Source of the DNA: Kluyvera cryocrescens NBRC 102467
GTDB lineage: Bacteria; Pseudomonadota; Gammaproteobacteria; Enterobacterales; Enterobacteriaceae
Length of the DNA stretch: 64,000 nt
NCBI RefSeq assembly: GCF_001571285.1
Contig: NZ_BCTM01000024.1
Location: 16,387-80,386 of the forward strand
Direction: 5' to 3'
How positions within the stretch are numbered: position 1 is the stretch's first letter; every line of letters starts with the position of its first letter. This document shows, piece after piece, positions 50,719-61,502 of the stretch. The translations under genes and the position numbers were made by a program. The notes beneath the pieces were generated by a model. That model was not told the DNA's origin, did no database searches, and worked only from the letters and a program-made list of their open reading frames with translations.

Positions 50719-51774
50719 TTGAGTAAAAATAAACTCTCCAAAGGTCAACAGCGCCGCGTAAAAGCCAATCATCAGCGCCGCCTGACGACAACTGCGGAGA
50801 AGCCAGATTACGACGATAACCTGTTTGGCGAAGCCGCCGAAGGTATCGTTATCAGCCGCTTTGGTATGCATGCCGATGTGGAGTCCGCCGATGGCGAAAC
50901 CCACCGCTGTAATATCCGCCGCACCATCCGCTCGTTGGTTACCGGCGATCGCGTCGTTTGGCGGCCAGGGAAAGCGGCTGCGGAAGGCGTCAGGGTCAAA
51001 GGCATCGTTGAGGCGGTGCACGAACGAACGTCGGTGCTTACCCGCCCGGATTTCTATGACGGCGTGAAACCCATCGCCGCCAATATCGATCAGATCGTTA
51101 TCGTTTCCGCCATTTTGCCAGAACTGTCGCTCAATATTATCGACCGATACCTCGTGGCCTGCGAAACGCTCGATGTTGAACCCCTTCTTGTGCTTAACAA
51201 AATCGACCTGCTGGATGAAGAAGGCATGGCATTTGTTAACGAGCAGATGGATATCTATCGCCATATCGGTTACCGCGTTCTGATGGCGTCGAGCCATACG
51301 CAGGATGGCTTAAAGCCGTTGGAAGAAGCGCTCACTAACCGAATCAGCATCTTTGCCGGTCAGTCCGGGGTGGGTAAATCCAGTCTGCTCAATGCGCTAC
51401 TGGGGCTGAGCGATGACAGCATCCTGACCAACGATGTCTCCAATGTTTCAGGCTTAGGCCAGCACACCACTACCGCCGCGCGTCTGTACCACTTCCCGCA
51501 CGGCGGCGATGTTATCGACTCCCCTGGCGTTCGTGAATTTGGCCTTTGGCATCTCGAGCCGGAACAAGTGACCAATGGTTTTGTCGAATTCCATGACTAC
51601 CTTGGCCATTGCAAATATCGCGACTGTAAACACGATACCGATCCAGGCTGTGCCATCCGTGAAGCCGTGGACAACGGGAAGATTGCCGAGACGCGTTTTG
51701 AAAACTATCACCACATTCTGGACAGTATGGCGCAGGTAAAAACGCGTAAAAACTTTTCAGAGACCGATAAATGA
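50719..51774 (+). CDS. rsgA: RsgA, 30S ribosome-maturation GTPase
   Basis: A 351-residue circularly permuted GTPase that checks late 30S assembly. An N-terminal OB fold (about 35-100) is followed by the permuted G domain, with G4 NKIDLL before G1 [11 protein letters not shown] and G3 [11 protein letters not shown]-terminal zinc knuckle has CKYRDCKH and DPGC. I choose the TTG at 50719, giving [12 protein letters not shown] as in E. coli, with AGGAG ten bases upstream. In-frame ATGs at 50686 and 50695 precede that site. psd follows after 120 bp. Confidence 0.95.
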   Translation: MSKNKLSKGQQRRVKANHQRRLTTTAEKPDYDDNLFGEAAEGIVISRFGMHADVESADGETHRCNIRRTIRSLVTGDRVVWRPGKAAAEGVRVKGIVEAVHERTSVLTRPDFYDGVKPIAANIDQIVIVSAILPELSLNIIDRYLVACETLDVEPLLVLNKIDLLDEEGMAFVNEQMDIYRHIGYRVLMASSHTQDGLKPLEEALTNRISIFAGQSGVGKSSLLNALLGLSDDSILTNDVSNVSGLGQHTTTAARLYHFPHGGDVIDSPGVREFGLWHLEPEQVTNGFVEFHDYLGHCKYRDCKHDTDPGCAIREAVDNGKIAETRFENYHHILDSMAQVKTRKNFSETDK

Positions 51775-51894
51775 GAACTATGATTTTGCCGACTGACATT
51801 TTTGCTAACAATCGCTAGAATCGGCCGCTTTTCTCATTAAGATCCGACGCCTGTCGTCGGGTCAGGAACGACACATATTGGCCTGGAGGCTACC

Positions 51895-53037
51895 TTGTTA
51901 AACTCGTTTAAACTTTCACTGCAATACATTCTGCCTAAACTGTGGCTTACGCGTCTCGCAGGCTGGGGTGCAAGCAAACGAGCGGGATGGCTGACCAAAT
52001 TGGTTATCGATCTGTTCGTGAAATTCTACAAGGTCGACATGAAAGAGGCGCAGAAGCCGGATACCGCCAGCTATCGCACCTTCAACGATTTCTTCATCCG
52101 TCCGCTGCGTGAAGATGCCCGCACGGTCAACACCGATCCGTACGTGCTGGTCATGCCAGCCGATGGCGTCATCAGCCAGCTTGGCGCAATTGAAGGCGAT
52201 AAAATTCTGCAGGCCAAAGGCCACGATTATTCGCTGGAAGCGCTGTTGGCCGGTAACTACATCATGGCCGACCTGTTCCGTAACGGCACCTTCGCCACGA
52301 CCTACCTCTCCCCGCGTGATTACCACCGCGTGCACATGCCGTGCAACGGTATCCTGCGCGAGATGATTTACGTATCCGGCGATCTCTTCTCCGTCAATCA
52401 TCTGACGGCGCAGAACGTACCGAATCTGTTTGCCCGAAACGAACGTGTTATCTGCTTGTTTGATACCGAATTTGGTCCAATGGCGCAAATTCTGGTCGGT
52501 GCGACCATCGTCGGCAGTATTGAAACCGTCTGGTCTGGCACCGTCACGCCACCGCGTGAAGGCGTGATCAAGCGCTGGACCTATCCGGCTGGCGACCAGG
52601 AAGGTTCTGTCGCGCTGCTGAAGGGTCAGGAAATGGGCCGCTTCAAACTGGGTTCAACGGTTATTAACCTGTTTGCCCCGGGCAAAGTGAAACTGGTCGA
52701 CGCGCTGAAAAACCTCTCCGTGACGAAACTGGGTGAACCGCTGGCTATCTCTACGGAAGCGGTGGTTGAGCCAACTGTCGTCGCTGAGCCTGAAGCTGTC
52801 GTTGAGCCAGCCGTCGTCGCTGAGCCTGAAACTGTCGTTGAGCCAGCCGTCGTCGCTGAGCCTGAAGCTGTCGTTAAGCCAACTGTCGTCGCTGAGCCTG
52901 AAGCTGTCGTTGAGCCAGCCGTCGTCGCTGAGCCTGAAGCTGTCGTTAAGCCCGAAGCCACCGTTGAGCCGGCCACCGAACAGGCCGTTGAGCACAACGC
53001 GGTGCCAAAGTCTGACGACAAAAAAGAACAAAGCTAA
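51895..53037 (+). CDS. psd: Phosphatidylserine decarboxylase proenzyme with a repeat-expanded C-terminal tail
   Basis: Psd makes phosphatidylethanolamine at the inner membrane. The proenzyme self-cleaves between Gly and Ser of the LGST motif ([11 protein letters not shown], about residues 248-258) to give a pyruvoyl alpha chain. HRVHMPCNG is also conserved. The start is TTG at 51895, with TGGAGG upstream. At 380 residues it is about 58 longer than the E. coli enzyme (322). The excess is a tail after about residue 285 built from 12-residue units of the type [12 protein letters not shown], five in perfect phase, ending in an acidic-basic segment. The tail belongs to the small alpha subunit after cleavage. 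mscM starts 20 bp later and is probably co-transcribed. Confidence 0.96.
   Translation: MLNSFKLSLQYILPKLWLTRLAGWGASKRAGWLTKLVIDLFVKFYKVDMKEAQKPDTASYRTFNDFFIRPLREDARTVNTDPYVLVMPADGVISQLGAIEGDKILQAKGHDYSLEALLAGNYIMADLFRNGTFATTYLSPRDYHRVHMPCNGILREMIYVSGDLFSVNHLTAQNVPNLFARNERVICLFDTEFGPMAQILVGATIVGSIETVWSGTVTPPREGVIKRWTYPAGDQEGSVALLKGQEMGRFKLGSTVINLFAPGKVKLVDALKNLSVTKLGEPLAISTEAVVEPTVVAEPEAVVEPAVVAEPETVVEPAVVAEPEAVVKPTVVAEPEAVVEPAVVAEPEAVVKPEATVEPATEQAVEHNAVPKSDDKKEQS
52768..52947 (+). repeat. Five tandem 36-bp repeats inside psd
   Basis: Five contiguous 36-bp units (52768, 52804, 52840, 52876, 52912) share the core GTCGTCGCTGAGCCTGAAG and differ at only a few bases (GAG/AAG, ACT/GCC, GCT/ACT). 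Each encodes [16 protein letters not shown] degenerate sixth unit follows. The unit length keeps the frame, so copy number can vary without breaking psd. Confidence 0.95.
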
Positions 53038-53057
53038 CCACTCAATAAGGGTCTGAT

Positions 53058-56000
53058 GTGCGCCTGATTATCACTTTACTGATGGCCTGGTGCCTCAGCC
53101 AGGGGGCGTACGCAGCGACGGCCCCTAACGCTCGACAAATCACCCAGGAACTGGAACAGGCGAAAGCGGCTAAACCCGCTCAGCCTGAAACCGTCGAGGC
53201 GCTGGAAAGCGCACTTACCGCGCTCGAGGAGCAAAAAGGCTCCCTTGAGCGCGCCGCCCAGTACCAGCAGGTCATCGACAACTTCCCCAAACTCTCCCAA
53301 ACGCTACGCAGCCAGCTCAACAACCTGCGTGATGAACCACGCCAGGTTCCCGACGGAATGAGCACCGACGCGCTCAATCAGGAGATTTTGCAAATCAGCA
53401 GCCAACTGCTGGAGAAAAGCCGTCTGGCGCAACAGGAACAGGATCGCGCCCGCGAAATAGCGGACTCCGTCAATCAATTACCGCAGCAGCAAACTGACGC
53501 CCGCCGGCAGTTGAACGATGTCGAACGCCGTCTTGGCACCAACACTGGCAATACGCCGCTGGCCCAAGCGCAAGCGCTTAGCCTGCAGGCTGACTCCAGC
53601 AAACTGAAGGCGCTGGTCGACGAACTGGAACTGGCACAGCTTTCCGCCAATAATCGCCAGGAACTGGCGCGTATGCGCTCAGAGCTGGCACAAAAACAGA
53701 GTGAACAGCTTGACGCCTATCTACAGGCGCTGCGCAACCAGCTCAATAGCCAGCGTCAGCAGGAAGCGGAACGCGCGCTGGAAAGTACAGAACTGCTGGC
53801 CGAAAACAGCGAGAATCTGCCCGCTGGTATCGTTAACCAATTTAAAATTAACCGTGAGCTTTCCCAGGCGCTGAACCAGCAGGCCCAGCGTATGGATTTA
53901 GTCGCCTCCCAGCAGCGCCAGGCCGCTAATCAGACTTTGCAGGTGCGTCAGGCCCTCAACACGCTGCGCGAGCAGTCACAGTGGCTGGGGGCATCAAATT
54001 TACTCGGTGAGGCGTTGCGTGCTCAGGTTGCGCGCCTGCCTGAAATGCCGAAGCCGCAGCAGTTGGATACCGAAATGGCGCAGCTGCGTGTGCATCGCCT
54101 GCGTTATGAAGATTTGCTGAACAAACAGCCGCAGCTGCGCCAGCTCCATCAGCTTGACGGTCAGCCGCTCACCAGCGAGCAAAACCGCATACTTGAGGCC
54201 CAACTGCGCACCCAGCGTGAACTGCTGAACTCCCTGCTGCAAGGCGGTGACACGCTGATCCTTGAGCTCACCAAGCTGAAAGTCTCCAATAGTCAGTTGG
54301 AAGATGCGCTGAAAGAGGTCAACGAAGCGACGCATCGCTACCTATTCTGGACTTCCGATGTGCGCCCTATCGACTTCAGTTGGCCGATTGAAATCGTTCA
54401 GGATCTGCGCCGCCTGATATCGCTGGATACCTTTAGCCAGCTCGGCAAAGCCGGCGTGATGATGGTGACCAGTCGTCAAACGCTGTTCCCACTCTTCGCC
54501 GCGCTGTTGCTGGTTGGCTTTAGCATTAGCTCACGTAAGCACTTTACGCGTTTTCTCGAGCGTTCCAGCGCTCGCGTAGGCAAAGTAACCCAAGACCACT
54601 TCTGGTTAACCATGCGCACGGTCTTCTGGTCGATTCTGGTGGCCTCGCCGCTGCCGGTGCTGTGGGCAACGCTCGGCTACGGTCTACAGGAAGCCTGGCC
54701 GTATCCGCTTGCCGTCGCCATCGGTGATGGCGTTACTGCTACCGTACCACTACTGTGGGTCGTGATGATCTGCGCCGCCTTCGCCCGCACTAACGGCCTG
54801 TTTATCGTTCACTTCGGGTGGCCACAAAACCGCGTGGCCCGTGCCATGCGCTATTACCTGATGAGCATCGGTCTGATCGTGCCGCTTATCATGGCGCTGA
54901 TCATGTTTGATAATCTCAACGATCGAGAATTTTCGGCTTCGCTTGGCAGACTCTGTTTTATTCTGATCTGCGGTGCGCTGGCCGTGGTGACGCTCAGCCT
55001 GAAGCGCGCGGGTATTCCACTCTATCTCGACAAAGAGGGTAACGGTGATAATCGGGTCAACAGCATGCTGTGGAACCTGATGATCGGTGCGCCGCTGGTC
55101 GCTATTTTTGCCGCAGCCGTTGGCTATCTCGCCACATCGCAGGCGCTGTTGGCGCGCCTGGAGACTTCGGTAGCCATCTGGTTCCTGTTGCTGGTGATTT
55201 ACCACGTCATACGCCGCTGGATGCTGATTCAGCGCCGCAGGCTGGCATTCGAGCGAGCTAAACACAAACGAGCCGAAATGCTGGCACACCGCGCCAGAGG
55301 TGAGGAAGAACCGCACGCCACCAGCATTGAAGGAACGGCTGAGATGGAGGTGAGTGAGGTCAATCTCGACACCATCAGCGAACAGTCTCTGCGCCTCGTT
55401 CGTTCCATTCTGATGCTGATTGCGCTGGTGTCGGTCATTATCCTGTGGTCGGAAATTCACTCGGCGTTTGGCTTCCTCGAGAACATCTCGCTGTGGGATG
55501 TTACGTCTACCGTACAGGGTGTTGAAAGCATTGAGCCAATTACCCTCGGGGCTGTGCTCATTGCTATTCTGGTGTTGATCATTACCACCCAACTGGTGCG
55601 CAATCTGCCAGCGCTACTTGAGCTGGCCATCCTCCAGCACCTCTCCCTGACCCCGGGCACCGGTTACGCCATTACCACCATCACGAAATACATCCTGATG
55701 ATGATTGGGGGCCTGATGGGCTTCTCGCTGCTGGGGATTGAGTGGTCGAAACTGCAATGGCTGGTTGCCGCACTCGGTGTGGGGCTCGGTTTTGGCCTGC
55801 AAGAGATATTCGCCAACTTTATCTCTGGCCTGATTATTCTGTTTGAAAAGCCGATTCGTATCGGCGATACGGTCACCATCCGCGACCTGACCGGTAGCGT
55901 CACGCGTATCAATACCCGTGCCACGACCATCAGCGACTGGGACCGCAAAGAGATCATCGTGCCAAACAAGGCCTTTATCACCGAACAGTTTATCAACTGG

Positions 56001-56381
56001 TCGTTGTCGGATTCAGTCACCCGCGTGGTGTTAAGCATCCCGGCACCATCGGATGCCAACAGCGAAGAGGTTGCGCAGATCCTGCTGACCGCCGCGCATC
56101 GCTGCTCGCTGGTCATTGATACACCCGCACCGGAAGCGTTCCTGGTGGATTTACAGCAGGGAATTCAAATTTTCGAACTGCGTATCTACGCCGCCGAGAT
56201 GGGCCATCGCATGCCGCTGCGCCACGAACTGCACCAGTTAATTCTGGCCGGTTTCCGCCAGCACGGTATCGATATGCCGTTCCCACCTTTCCAGATGCGT
56301 CTGGAGAGCATCAACGGCAAAAAATCAGCAAATACCCTGACATCGGCCGGACGTAGTAGTCGCCAGCCGGGTAGCCTGTAA
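53058..56381 (+). CDS. mscM: MscM (YjeP), mechanosensitive channel of miniconductance
   Basis: An 1107-residue MscK-like channel. A signal peptide (LIITLLMAWCLSQGAYA) precedes a long periplasmic coiled-coil region (about 25-450; Gln/Leu/Ala-rich). About ten membrane helices follow (about 480-900), then the MscS core (about 880-1090) with WLVAALGVGLGFGLQEIFAN (pore helix region) and RIGDTVTIRDLTGSV (beta domain). The start is GTG at 53058 with AAGGG upstream. It protects against hypo-osmotic shock. A bidirectional terminator separates it from epmA. Confidence 0.96.
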   Translation: MRLIITLLMAWCLSQGAYAATAPNARQITQELEQAKAAKPAQPETVEALESALTALEEQKGSLERAAQYQQVIDNFPKLSQTLRSQLNNLRDEPRQVPDGMSTDALNQEILQISSQLLEKSRLAQQEQDRAREIADSVNQLPQQQTDARRQLNDVERRLGTNTGNTPLAQAQALSLQADSSKLKALVDELELAQLSANNRQELARMRSELAQKQSEQLDAYLQALRNQLNSQRQQEAERALESTELLAENSENLPAGIVNQFKINRELSQALNQQAQRMDLVASQQRQAANQTLQVRQALNTLREQSQWLGASNLLGEALRAQVARLPEMPKPQQLDTEMAQLRVHRLRYEDLLNKQPQLRQLHQLDGQPLTSEQNRILEAQLRTQRELLNSLLQGGDTLILELTKLKVSNSQLEDALKEVNEATHRYLFWTSDVRPIDFSWPIEIVQDLRRLISLDTFSQLGKAGVMMVTSRQTLFPLFAALLLVGFSISSRKHFTRFLERSSARVGKVTQDHFWLTMRTVFWSILVASPLPVLWATLGYGLQEAWPYPLAVAIGDGVTATVPLLWVVMICAAFARTNGLFIVHFGWPQNRVARAMRYYLMSIGLIVPLIMALIMFDNLNDREFSASLGRLCFILICGALAVVTLSLKRAGIPLYLDKEGNGDNRVNSMLWNLMIGAPLVAIFAAAVGYLATSQALLARLETSVAIWFLLLVIYHVIRRWMLIQRRRLAFERAKHKRAEMLAHRARGEEEPHATSIEGTAEMEVSEVNLDTISEQSLRLVRSILMLIALVSVIILWSEIHSAFGFLENISLWDVTSTVQGVESIEPITLGAVLIAILVLIITTQLVRNLPALLELAILQHLSLTPGTGYAITTITKYILMMIGGLMGFSLLGIEWSKLQWLVAALGVGLGFGLQEIFANFISGLIILFEKPIRIGDTVTIRDLTGSVTRINTRATTISDWDRKEIIVPNKAFITEQFINWSLSDSVTRVVLSIPAPSDANSEEVAQILLTAAHRCSLVIDTPAPEAFLVDLQQGIQIFELRIYAAEMGHRMPLRHELHQLILAGFRQHGIDMPFPPFQMRLESINGKKSANTLTSAGRSSRQPGSL

Positions 56382-56470
56382 ATGCTCGCCTTTCTTCGCC
56401 AGAGGAAAGGCGAGTACGCATCAACAGATTGGCATCGCTGACCGCACACGGTCATTAAAAAAGGGATAAA

Positions 56471-56499
56471 AAAAAATGGCGCTATCTGCGCCATTTTTT
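56471..56499. terminator. Bidirectional terminator between mscM and epmA
   Basis: A perfect 12-bp stem AAAAAATGGCGC/GCGCCATTTTTT with loop TATCT. A- and T-tracts on both sides allow it to end both convergent genes. Confidence 0.93.
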
Positions 56500-56517
56500 A
56501 TCTTCATTGACAGCGGG

Positions 56518-57495
56518 TTAGGCTCGGTCGACGGTAAATGCCAGCACATCAGCCAGACTTTCCGCGCCCAGCGCAAGCATTACCAGCCGGTCAACGCCCA
56601 ACGCCACGCCCGAGCAGTCCGGCAAACCGGCCGCCAGCGCATCCAGTAGATTTTGATCAATCGGCTGCTGCGGTAAACCGCGTGCAGCACGCTTACGGTT
56701 ATCCTGCTCAAAACGCTGCCGCTGCTCGCGGGCATCGGTCAACTCGTGGAAACCATTCGCCAGCTCGATCCCTTTGAAGTAAACCTCAAAGCGTTCGGCC
56801 ACACGATGATCTTCCGTGCTGATCTGCGCCAATGACGCCTGGCTTGCCGGGAAATGGTAAACGAACGTTGGACGGTCTTTGCCGATATGCGGCTCAACGC
56901 CAAAGGCAAAGAGCATCTGTAGCAGCGTATCGCGATCTTCTTCAGTATCAGCAATGTTGCTTAAATCGAGCTTCGCCGCCACCTCTCGCAGCAGGGTTTT
57001 ATCCGCCGACAGCGGGTCAATTTCCAGATGACGCTGGAACGCCTGCTGGTAAGAGAGACTCTCAGCCGGCTGGGTTTCCAGAACCTGCTGCAGCAGATCG
57101 TCGACTTCGTTGATCAGGCGATACATATCAAAGTGCGGGCGATACCACTCCAGCATGGTGAACTCTGGGTTGTGGTGACGTCCCATCTCTTCGTTACGGA
57201 AGCTTCTGCACAGCTGGAACACCGGGCCACAACCTGCAGCCAGCAGGCGTTTCATATGGTATTCCGGGCTGGTCATCAGATACAGGTTCATTCCCTGGGA
57301 ATGTCCCGGGCCAACAAAGCGAGTCTCAAACGGTACCATATGGATGTCAGTGACCGTTGCCTGGCTCATGCAGGGCGTTTCCACCTCCAATACGCCGCGG
57401 TCCGCAAAGAAACGACGGATTTCCGCCATCAGCGCCGCACGTTTTAACAGGTTGGGGATGGACGCGCTCGGCTGCCAGGTTGCCGTCTCGCTCAT
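56518..57495 (-). CDS. epmA: EpmA, EF-P--(R)-beta-lysine ligase
   Basis: EpmA is a truncated lysyl-tRNA synthetase paralogue that attaches (R)-beta-lysine to Lys34 of EF-P. The 325-residue protein consists of a class II synthetase core without the anticodon-binding domain. Motif 2 ([20 protein letters not shown]) and motif 3 ([16 protein letters not shown]) are intact. The ATG at 57495 gives the E. coli length; an in-frame ATG at 57567 adds 24 unrelated residues. efp and epmB are 4-5 kb away on the far side of frdABCD. Confidence 0.97.
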   Translation of the reverse strand: MSETATWQPSASIPNLLKRAALMAEIRRFFADRGVLEVETPCMSQATVTDIHMVPFETRFVGPGHSQGMNLYLMTSPEYHMKRLLAAGCGPVFQLCRSFRNEEMGRHHNPEFTMLEWYRPHFDMYRLINEVDDLLQQVLETQPAESLSYQQAFQRHLEIDPLSADKTLLREVAAKLDLSNIADTEEDRDTLLQMLFAFGVEPHIGKDRPTFVYHFPASQASLAQISTEDHRVAERFEVYFKGIELANGFHELTDAREQRQRFEQDNRKRAARGLPQQPIDQNLLDALAAGLPDCSGVALGVDRLVMLALGAESLADVLAFTVDRA

Positions 57496-57806
57496 GTTTT
57501 TCTCTCCGATTTCAGTCAAGGGCACGAAGTCTACCCGCAAGCGACACACGACACAAATATTGCCCAATGATTGTAGAGGTCACGAGAGGCCAGAATTTCC
57601 TAAGAAATTCCAGAACGTAATTCATAGGCTACAGTGGTAAATAAAGCGCACATATCGATAAAAAAATCGAACACATCAAATTTCCCTCTTAACCCCGCGG
57701 GTATACTGCTTTACCCATAAAGGAGCAGTGGAAACGCTTTTGCGACAGGCCACGTGATATCCCCCGCGTAGCTCGTTGTGAAATAACAATAATCTGGAGG
57801 AATGTC
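57496..57806. promoter_or_regulatory. epmA-frdA divergent region with an FNR-type frd promoter
   Basis: No gene is seen. TATACT at 57702-57707 is a good -10 for frdA, with no convincing -35. About 30 bp upstream, TCGAACACATCAAA (57667-57680) aligns with the E. coli frd FNR site and its distance suits class II activation (near -41). A second dyad TCGAT-N6-ATCGA (57655-57670) overlaps it. NarL repression is known for frd, but I did not identify heptamers with confidence. Confidence 0.55.
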
Positions 57807-59597
57807 GTGCAAACCTTTCAAGCCGATCTTGCCATTATAGGCGCAGGTGGAGCTGGATTACGCGCTGCTATCGCAGCCGTCCAGGCCAACCCAAAAGCCA
57901 AAATCGCTTTGATCTCAAAAGTTTATCCTATGCGCAGCCATACGGTTGCCGCCGAGGGTGGCTCTGCCGCCGTCGCACAGGACCATGATAGCTTTGAATA
58001 CCATTTCCACGACACCGTCGCCGGTGGCGACTGGCTTTGCGAACAGGATGTCGTCGATTACTTCGTTCATCATTGCCCAACGGAGATGACCCAGCTCGAG
58101 CAGTGGGGTTGTCCATGGAGCCGTCGCCCGGACGGTAGCGTCAACGTTCGACGCTTCGGTGGCATGAAAATCGAACGGACATGGTTTGCCGCCGATAAAA
58201 CCGGCTTCCATATGCTGCACACCCTGTTCCAGACCTCCCTGCAATTCCCCCAAATCCAACGCTTTGATGAACACTTCGTCCTCGACATTCTGGTTGATGA
58301 CGGTCAGGCCCGTGGTCTGGTCGCGATGAACATGATGGAAGGTTCACTGGTGCAAATCCGCGCTAACGCGGTGGTGATGGCCACCGGCGGCGCGGGTCGT
58401 GTCTATCGCTACAACACGAACGGCGGCATCGTCACCGGTGATGGCATGGGCATGGCGCTCAGTCACGGCGTTCCGCTACGCGATATGGAATTTGTTCAGT
58501 ATCACCCGACCGGTCTGCCGGGCTCCGGTATTCTGATGACCGAAGGCTGCCGCGGCGAAGGCGGTATTCTGGTTAACAAAAACGGCTACCGCTATCTGCA
58601 GGACTACGGCATGGGCCCAGAAACTCCGCTGGGCGAGCCAAAAAACAAATACATGGAACTGGGTCCGCGCGACAAAGTCTCCCAGGCCTTCTGGCACGAA
58701 TGGCGCAAAGGCAATACCGTGCCTACGCCGCGTGGCGATGTCGTTTACCTGGACCTGCGCCATCTTGGCGAGAAAAAACTGCTGGAACGCCTGCCGTTTA
58801 TCTGTGAGCTGGCGAAAGCCTACGTCGGCGTCGATCCTGTGAAAGAGCCTATTCCGGTGCGACCAACGGCGCACTACACCATGGGTGGCATCGAAACCGA
58901 TCAGCAGTGTGAAACCCGTATTAAAGGGCTGTTCGCCGTGGGTGAGTGCTCTTCGGTCGGTCTGCACGGCGCGAACCGTCTGGGCTCCAACTCGCTGGCG
59001 GAACTGGTGGTGTTCGGCCGTATGGCCGGTGAACAGGCGATGGCTCGCGCAGCAACCGCCGGTGAAGCAAACGGCAGCGCGCTGGACGCGCAGGTCAGCG
59101 ATATCGAAAACCGCCTGAAAGCGTTGGTTAACCAGGAAGGCAATGAAAACTGGTCGAAGATCCGCGACGAAATGGGTCTGTCGATGGAAGAAGGCTGCGG
59201 CATCTACCGTACGCCGGAATTGATGCAGAAAACTATCGATAAGCTTGCTGAACTGCAGGAGCGTTTCAAACGCGTGCGCGTCACCGATACCTCCAGCGTC
59301 TTCAACACCGATCTGCTTTACACCATCGAGCTGGGCCACGGCCTGAACGTCGCCGAATGTATGGCGCACTCCGCAATGGCGCGCAAAGAGTCGCGCGGCG
59401 CACACCAGCGTCTGGATGAGGGTTGTACCGAGCGTGATGATGTTAACTTCCTCAAGCATACCCTCGCCTTCCGCGACGCTGACGGCACCACGCACCTCGA
59501 CTACAGCGATGTGAAAATCACCACCCTGCCACCGGCTAAACGCGTGTACGGCGCAGAAGCAGAAGCGGCCGAGAAGAAGGAGACGGCGAATGGCTGA
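57807..59597 (+). CDS. frdA: Fumarate reductase flavoprotein subunit
   Basis: FrdA is the catalytic subunit of the anaerobic menaquinol:fumarate reductase. The 596-residue protein has the N-terminal FAD-binding [22 protein letters not shown] with the histidine that carries covalent FAD (His45 counting Met), and the active-site segments HPTGLPGSG and [10 protein letters not shown]. The start is GTG at 57807 with CTGGAGG six bases upstream, as in E. coli. It overlaps frdB by 8 bp. Confidence 0.99.
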   Translation: MQTFQADLAIIGAGGAGLRAAIAAVQANPKAKIALISKVYPMRSHTVAAEGGSAAVAQDHDSFEYHFHDTVAGGDWLCEQDVVDYFVHHCPTEMTQLEQWGCPWSRRPDGSVNVRRFGGMKIERTWFAADKTGFHMLHTLFQTSLQFPQIQRFDEHFVLDILVDDGQARGLVAMNMMEGSLVQIRANAVVMATGGAGRVYRYNTNGGIVTGDGMGMALSHGVPLRDMEFVQYHPTGLPGSGILMTEGCRGEGGILVNKNGYRYLQDYGMGPETPLGEPKNKYMELGPRDKVSQAFWHEWRKGNTVPTPRGDVVYLDLRHLGEKKLLERLPFICELAKAYVGVDPVKEPIPVRPTAHYTMGGIETDQQCETRIKGLFAVGECSSVGLHGANRLGSNSLAELVVFGRMAGEQAMARAATAGEANGSALDAQVSDIENRLKALVNQEGNENWSKIRDEMGLSMEEGCGIYRTPELMQKTIDKLAELQERFKRVRVTDTSSVFNTDLLYTIELGHGLNVAECMAHSAMARKESRGAHQRLDEGCTERDDVNFLKHTLAFRDADGTTHLDYSDVKITTLPPAKRVYGAEAEAAEKKETANG

Positions 59598-60324
59598 GAT
59601 GCAGAAATTAAAAGTTGAGATCGTGCGCTACAACCCGGAAGTGGACAGCGCGCCTCACAGTGCGTTCTATGAAGTCCCTTACGACGAGCAGACTTCTCTA
59701 CTCGATGCACTGGGCTACATCAAAGACAACCTGGCTCCGGACCTAAGCTATCGTTGGTCCTGCCGTATGGCGATCTGTGGTTCCTGCGGCATGATGGTTA
59801 ACAAAGTGCCGAAGCTGGCCTGTAAGACCTTCCTGCGTGAGTACACCAAAGGGATCAAAGTCGAGGCGCTGGCAAACTTCCCTATCGAGCGCGATCTGGT
59901 GGTTGATATGACCCACTTTATCGAGAGCCTGGAAGCGATTAAACCGTATATCATCGGCAACCCGCGGACACCAGATCAGGGGCCAAATACCCAAACCCCA
60001 GCGCAGATGGCGAAATACCATCAGTTCTCTGGCTGCATTAACTGCGGCCTGTGCTATGCGGCTTGCCCGCAGTTTGGTCTGAATCCTGAATTCATCGGCC
60101 CGGCGGCGATAACCCTCGCTCACCGCTACAACGAAGATAGCCGCGACCACGGGAAGAAAGAGCGCATGGCGCAGCTGAATGGTCAGAATGGCGTCTGGAC
60201 TTGTACCTTTGTCGGCTACTGCTCCGAAGTGTGTCCAAAACACGTCGATCCCGCCGCCGCCATTCAGCAGGGTAAAGTGGAAAGTTCGAAAGACTTTCTT
60301 ATCGCTACCCTGAAACCACGCTAA
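59590..60324 (+). CDS. frdB: Fumarate reductase iron-sulfur subunit
   Basis: FrdB is 244 residues and wires electrons from the membrane to FrdA. The [2Fe-2S] ligands are in [11 protein letters not shown] plus LAC (about 57-78). The [4Fe-4S] and [3Fe-4S] clusters use [12 protein letters not shown] (about 149-160) and [11 protein letters not shown] (about 211-221). It overlaps frdA by 8 bp and lies 10 bp before frdC. Confidence 0.99.
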   Translation: MAEMQKLKVEIVRYNPEVDSAPHSAFYEVPYDEQTSLLDALGYIKDNLAPDLSYRWSCRMAICGSCGMMVNKVPKLACKTFLREYTKGIKVEALANFPIERDLVVDMTHFIESLEAIKPYIIGNPRTPDQGPNTQTPAQMAKYHQFSGCINCGLCYAACPQFGLNPEFIGPAAITLAHRYNEDSRDHGKKERMAQLNGQNGVWTCTFVGYCSEVCPKHVDPAAAIQQGKVESSKDFLIATLKPR

Positions 60325-60334
60325 GGAGTGCATT

Positions 60335-60730
60335 ATGACGACTAAACGCAAACCCTATGTACGGCCGATGCCGTCCACCTGGTGGAGAAAACTGCCGTTT
60401 TATCGCTTCTACATGCTGCGTGAAGGCACAGCGGTACCCACCGTCTGGTTCAGTATTGTACTGATCTACGGTTTGTTTGCGCTGAAGCACGGTGCTGAGA
60501 GCTGGGCTGGCTACGTAGGCTTTTTACAAAACCCTATCGTGGTCGTGCTGAATCTGATCACCCTGGGCGCTGCGCTGCTGCACACTAAAACCTGGTTTGA
60601 GCTGGCGCCAAAGGCAGCCAACATCATCGTGAAAGGCGAGAAAATGGGGCCGGAGCCGATTATTAAAGGGCTCTGGGTCGTGACCGCAGTGGTCAGCGTG
60701 GTGATATTGTTTATCGCCCTGTTCTGGTAA
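60335..60730 (+). CDS. frdC: Fumarate reductase membrane anchor subunit C
   Basis: A 131-residue inner-membrane anchor with three predicted helices (about 30-50, 65-85, 110-130). It contains [20 protein letters not shown], next to the menaquinol site; E29 here corresponds to the conserved glutamate of E. coli. It begins with GGAG upstream. Confidence 0.98.
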   Translation: MTTKRKPYVRPMPSTWWRKLPFYRFYMLREGTAVPTVWFSIVLIYGLFALKHGAESWAGYVGFLQNPIVVVLNLITLGAALLHTKTWFELAPKAANIIVKGEKMGPEPIIKGLWVVTAVVSVVILFIALFW

Positions 60731-60740
60731 GGAGACTGGC

Positions 60741-61100
60741 ATGATTAACCCTAATCCAAAACGTTCCGACGAGCCGGTATTCTGGGGCCTGTTCGGCGCA
60801 GGCGGCATGTGGGGTGCGATTATCGCCCCGGTTATTGTGCTGCTGGTTGGCATTATGCTGCCGCTAGGTCTGGCGCCGGCTGACGCCTTTAGTTACGAAC
60901 GCGTTCTGGGCTTCGCCCACAGCCTGATTGGCCGTGCGTTTATCTTCCTAATGATTGTTCTGCCGCTGTGGTGCGGTCTACACCGTATCCACCATGCGAT
61001 GCATGATCTGAAAATCCACGTCCCGAACGGAAAATGGGTATTCTATGGTCTGGCAGCTATTCTGACGGTCGTGACGCTGGTCGGGGTACTGTTTATCTAA
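60741..61100 (+). CDS. frdD: Fumarate reductase membrane anchor subunit D
   Basis: A 119-residue anchor with three helices, pairing with FrdC. The histidine-rich stretch [16 protein letters not shown] follows helix two. In E. coli the ampC promoter lies inside the end of frdD and ampC and blc follow. Here the next gene is the convergent sugE after 66 bp, so this role is gone. An imperfect hairpin (CCCGGGCAGG ... CCTGCCTGG) follows the stop. Confidence 0.98.
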   Translation: MINPNPKRSDEPVFWGLFGAGGMWGAIIAPVIVLLVGIMLPLGLAPADAFSYERVLGFAHSLIGRAFIFLMIVLPLWCGLHRIHHAMHDLKIHVPNGKWVFYGLAAILTVVTLVGVLFI

Positions 61101-61166
61101 ACCAGCGCCACGTTGCCCGGGCAGGTTACGATGCCTGTAGCCTGCCTGGCAATATCGCGTAGCGCG

Positions 61167-61484
61167 TTAATGTGCGCTCAACTTCAGACCAATAATTCCC
61201 ATCACGATCAGCGCCAGACTGGCGATACGCATTGGGCTGGCGGACTCGCCTAATAGCAAAATGCCGGTTATCGCAGCCCCAACGGCGCCAATTCCAGTCC
61301 AGACCGCATAAGCCGTCCCTACCGGCAGGCTTTTCATCGCCCATGACAACATGGCCATACTAACCACCATCGCCACCACCGTAATCACGCTGGGTACCAG
61401 ACGGCTAAATCCATGGGTGTACTTCAGGCCAACAGCCCAAACCACTTCAAGAAGACCAGCAACAAAGAGAATTATCCAGGACAT
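61167..61484 (-). CDS. sugE: SugE/Gdx, guanidinium:proton antiporter (SMR family)
   Basis: A 105-residue small multidrug resistance-type protein with four helices. The conserved membrane-buried Glu is E13 ([20 protein letters not shown]). [14 protein letters not shown] marks the SugE/Gdx branch. Gdx proteins export guanidinium and some quaternary ammonium compounds. The start at 61484 has GGAG six bases upstream; an in-frame ATG at 61496 overlaps it. It is directly behind a guanidine-II-type riboswitch, which strongly supports the physiological substrate. Confidence 0.96.
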   Translation of the reverse strand: MSWIILFVAGLLEVVWAVGLKYTHGFSRLVPSVITVVAMVVSMAMLSWAMKSLPVGTAYAVWTGIGAVGAAITGILLLGESASPMRIASLALIVMGIIGLKLSAH

Positions 61485-61502
61485 AGTAGGCTCCATGATG
61501 AT

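Noticed and set aside
52768..52947. Regular 36-bp repeats considered as a CRISPR array.
   Set aside because: The repeats are contiguous without spacers, keep the psd reading frame, and no cas genes are near.
58476..59495. A 339-codon minus-strand frame opposite frdA.
   Set aside because: frdA is intact and highly conserved; the antisense frame has no support of its own.
61101..61166. Gap after frdD searched for an ampC remnant.
   Set aside because: Only an imperfect hairpin is present; no beta-lactamase-like codons were found.
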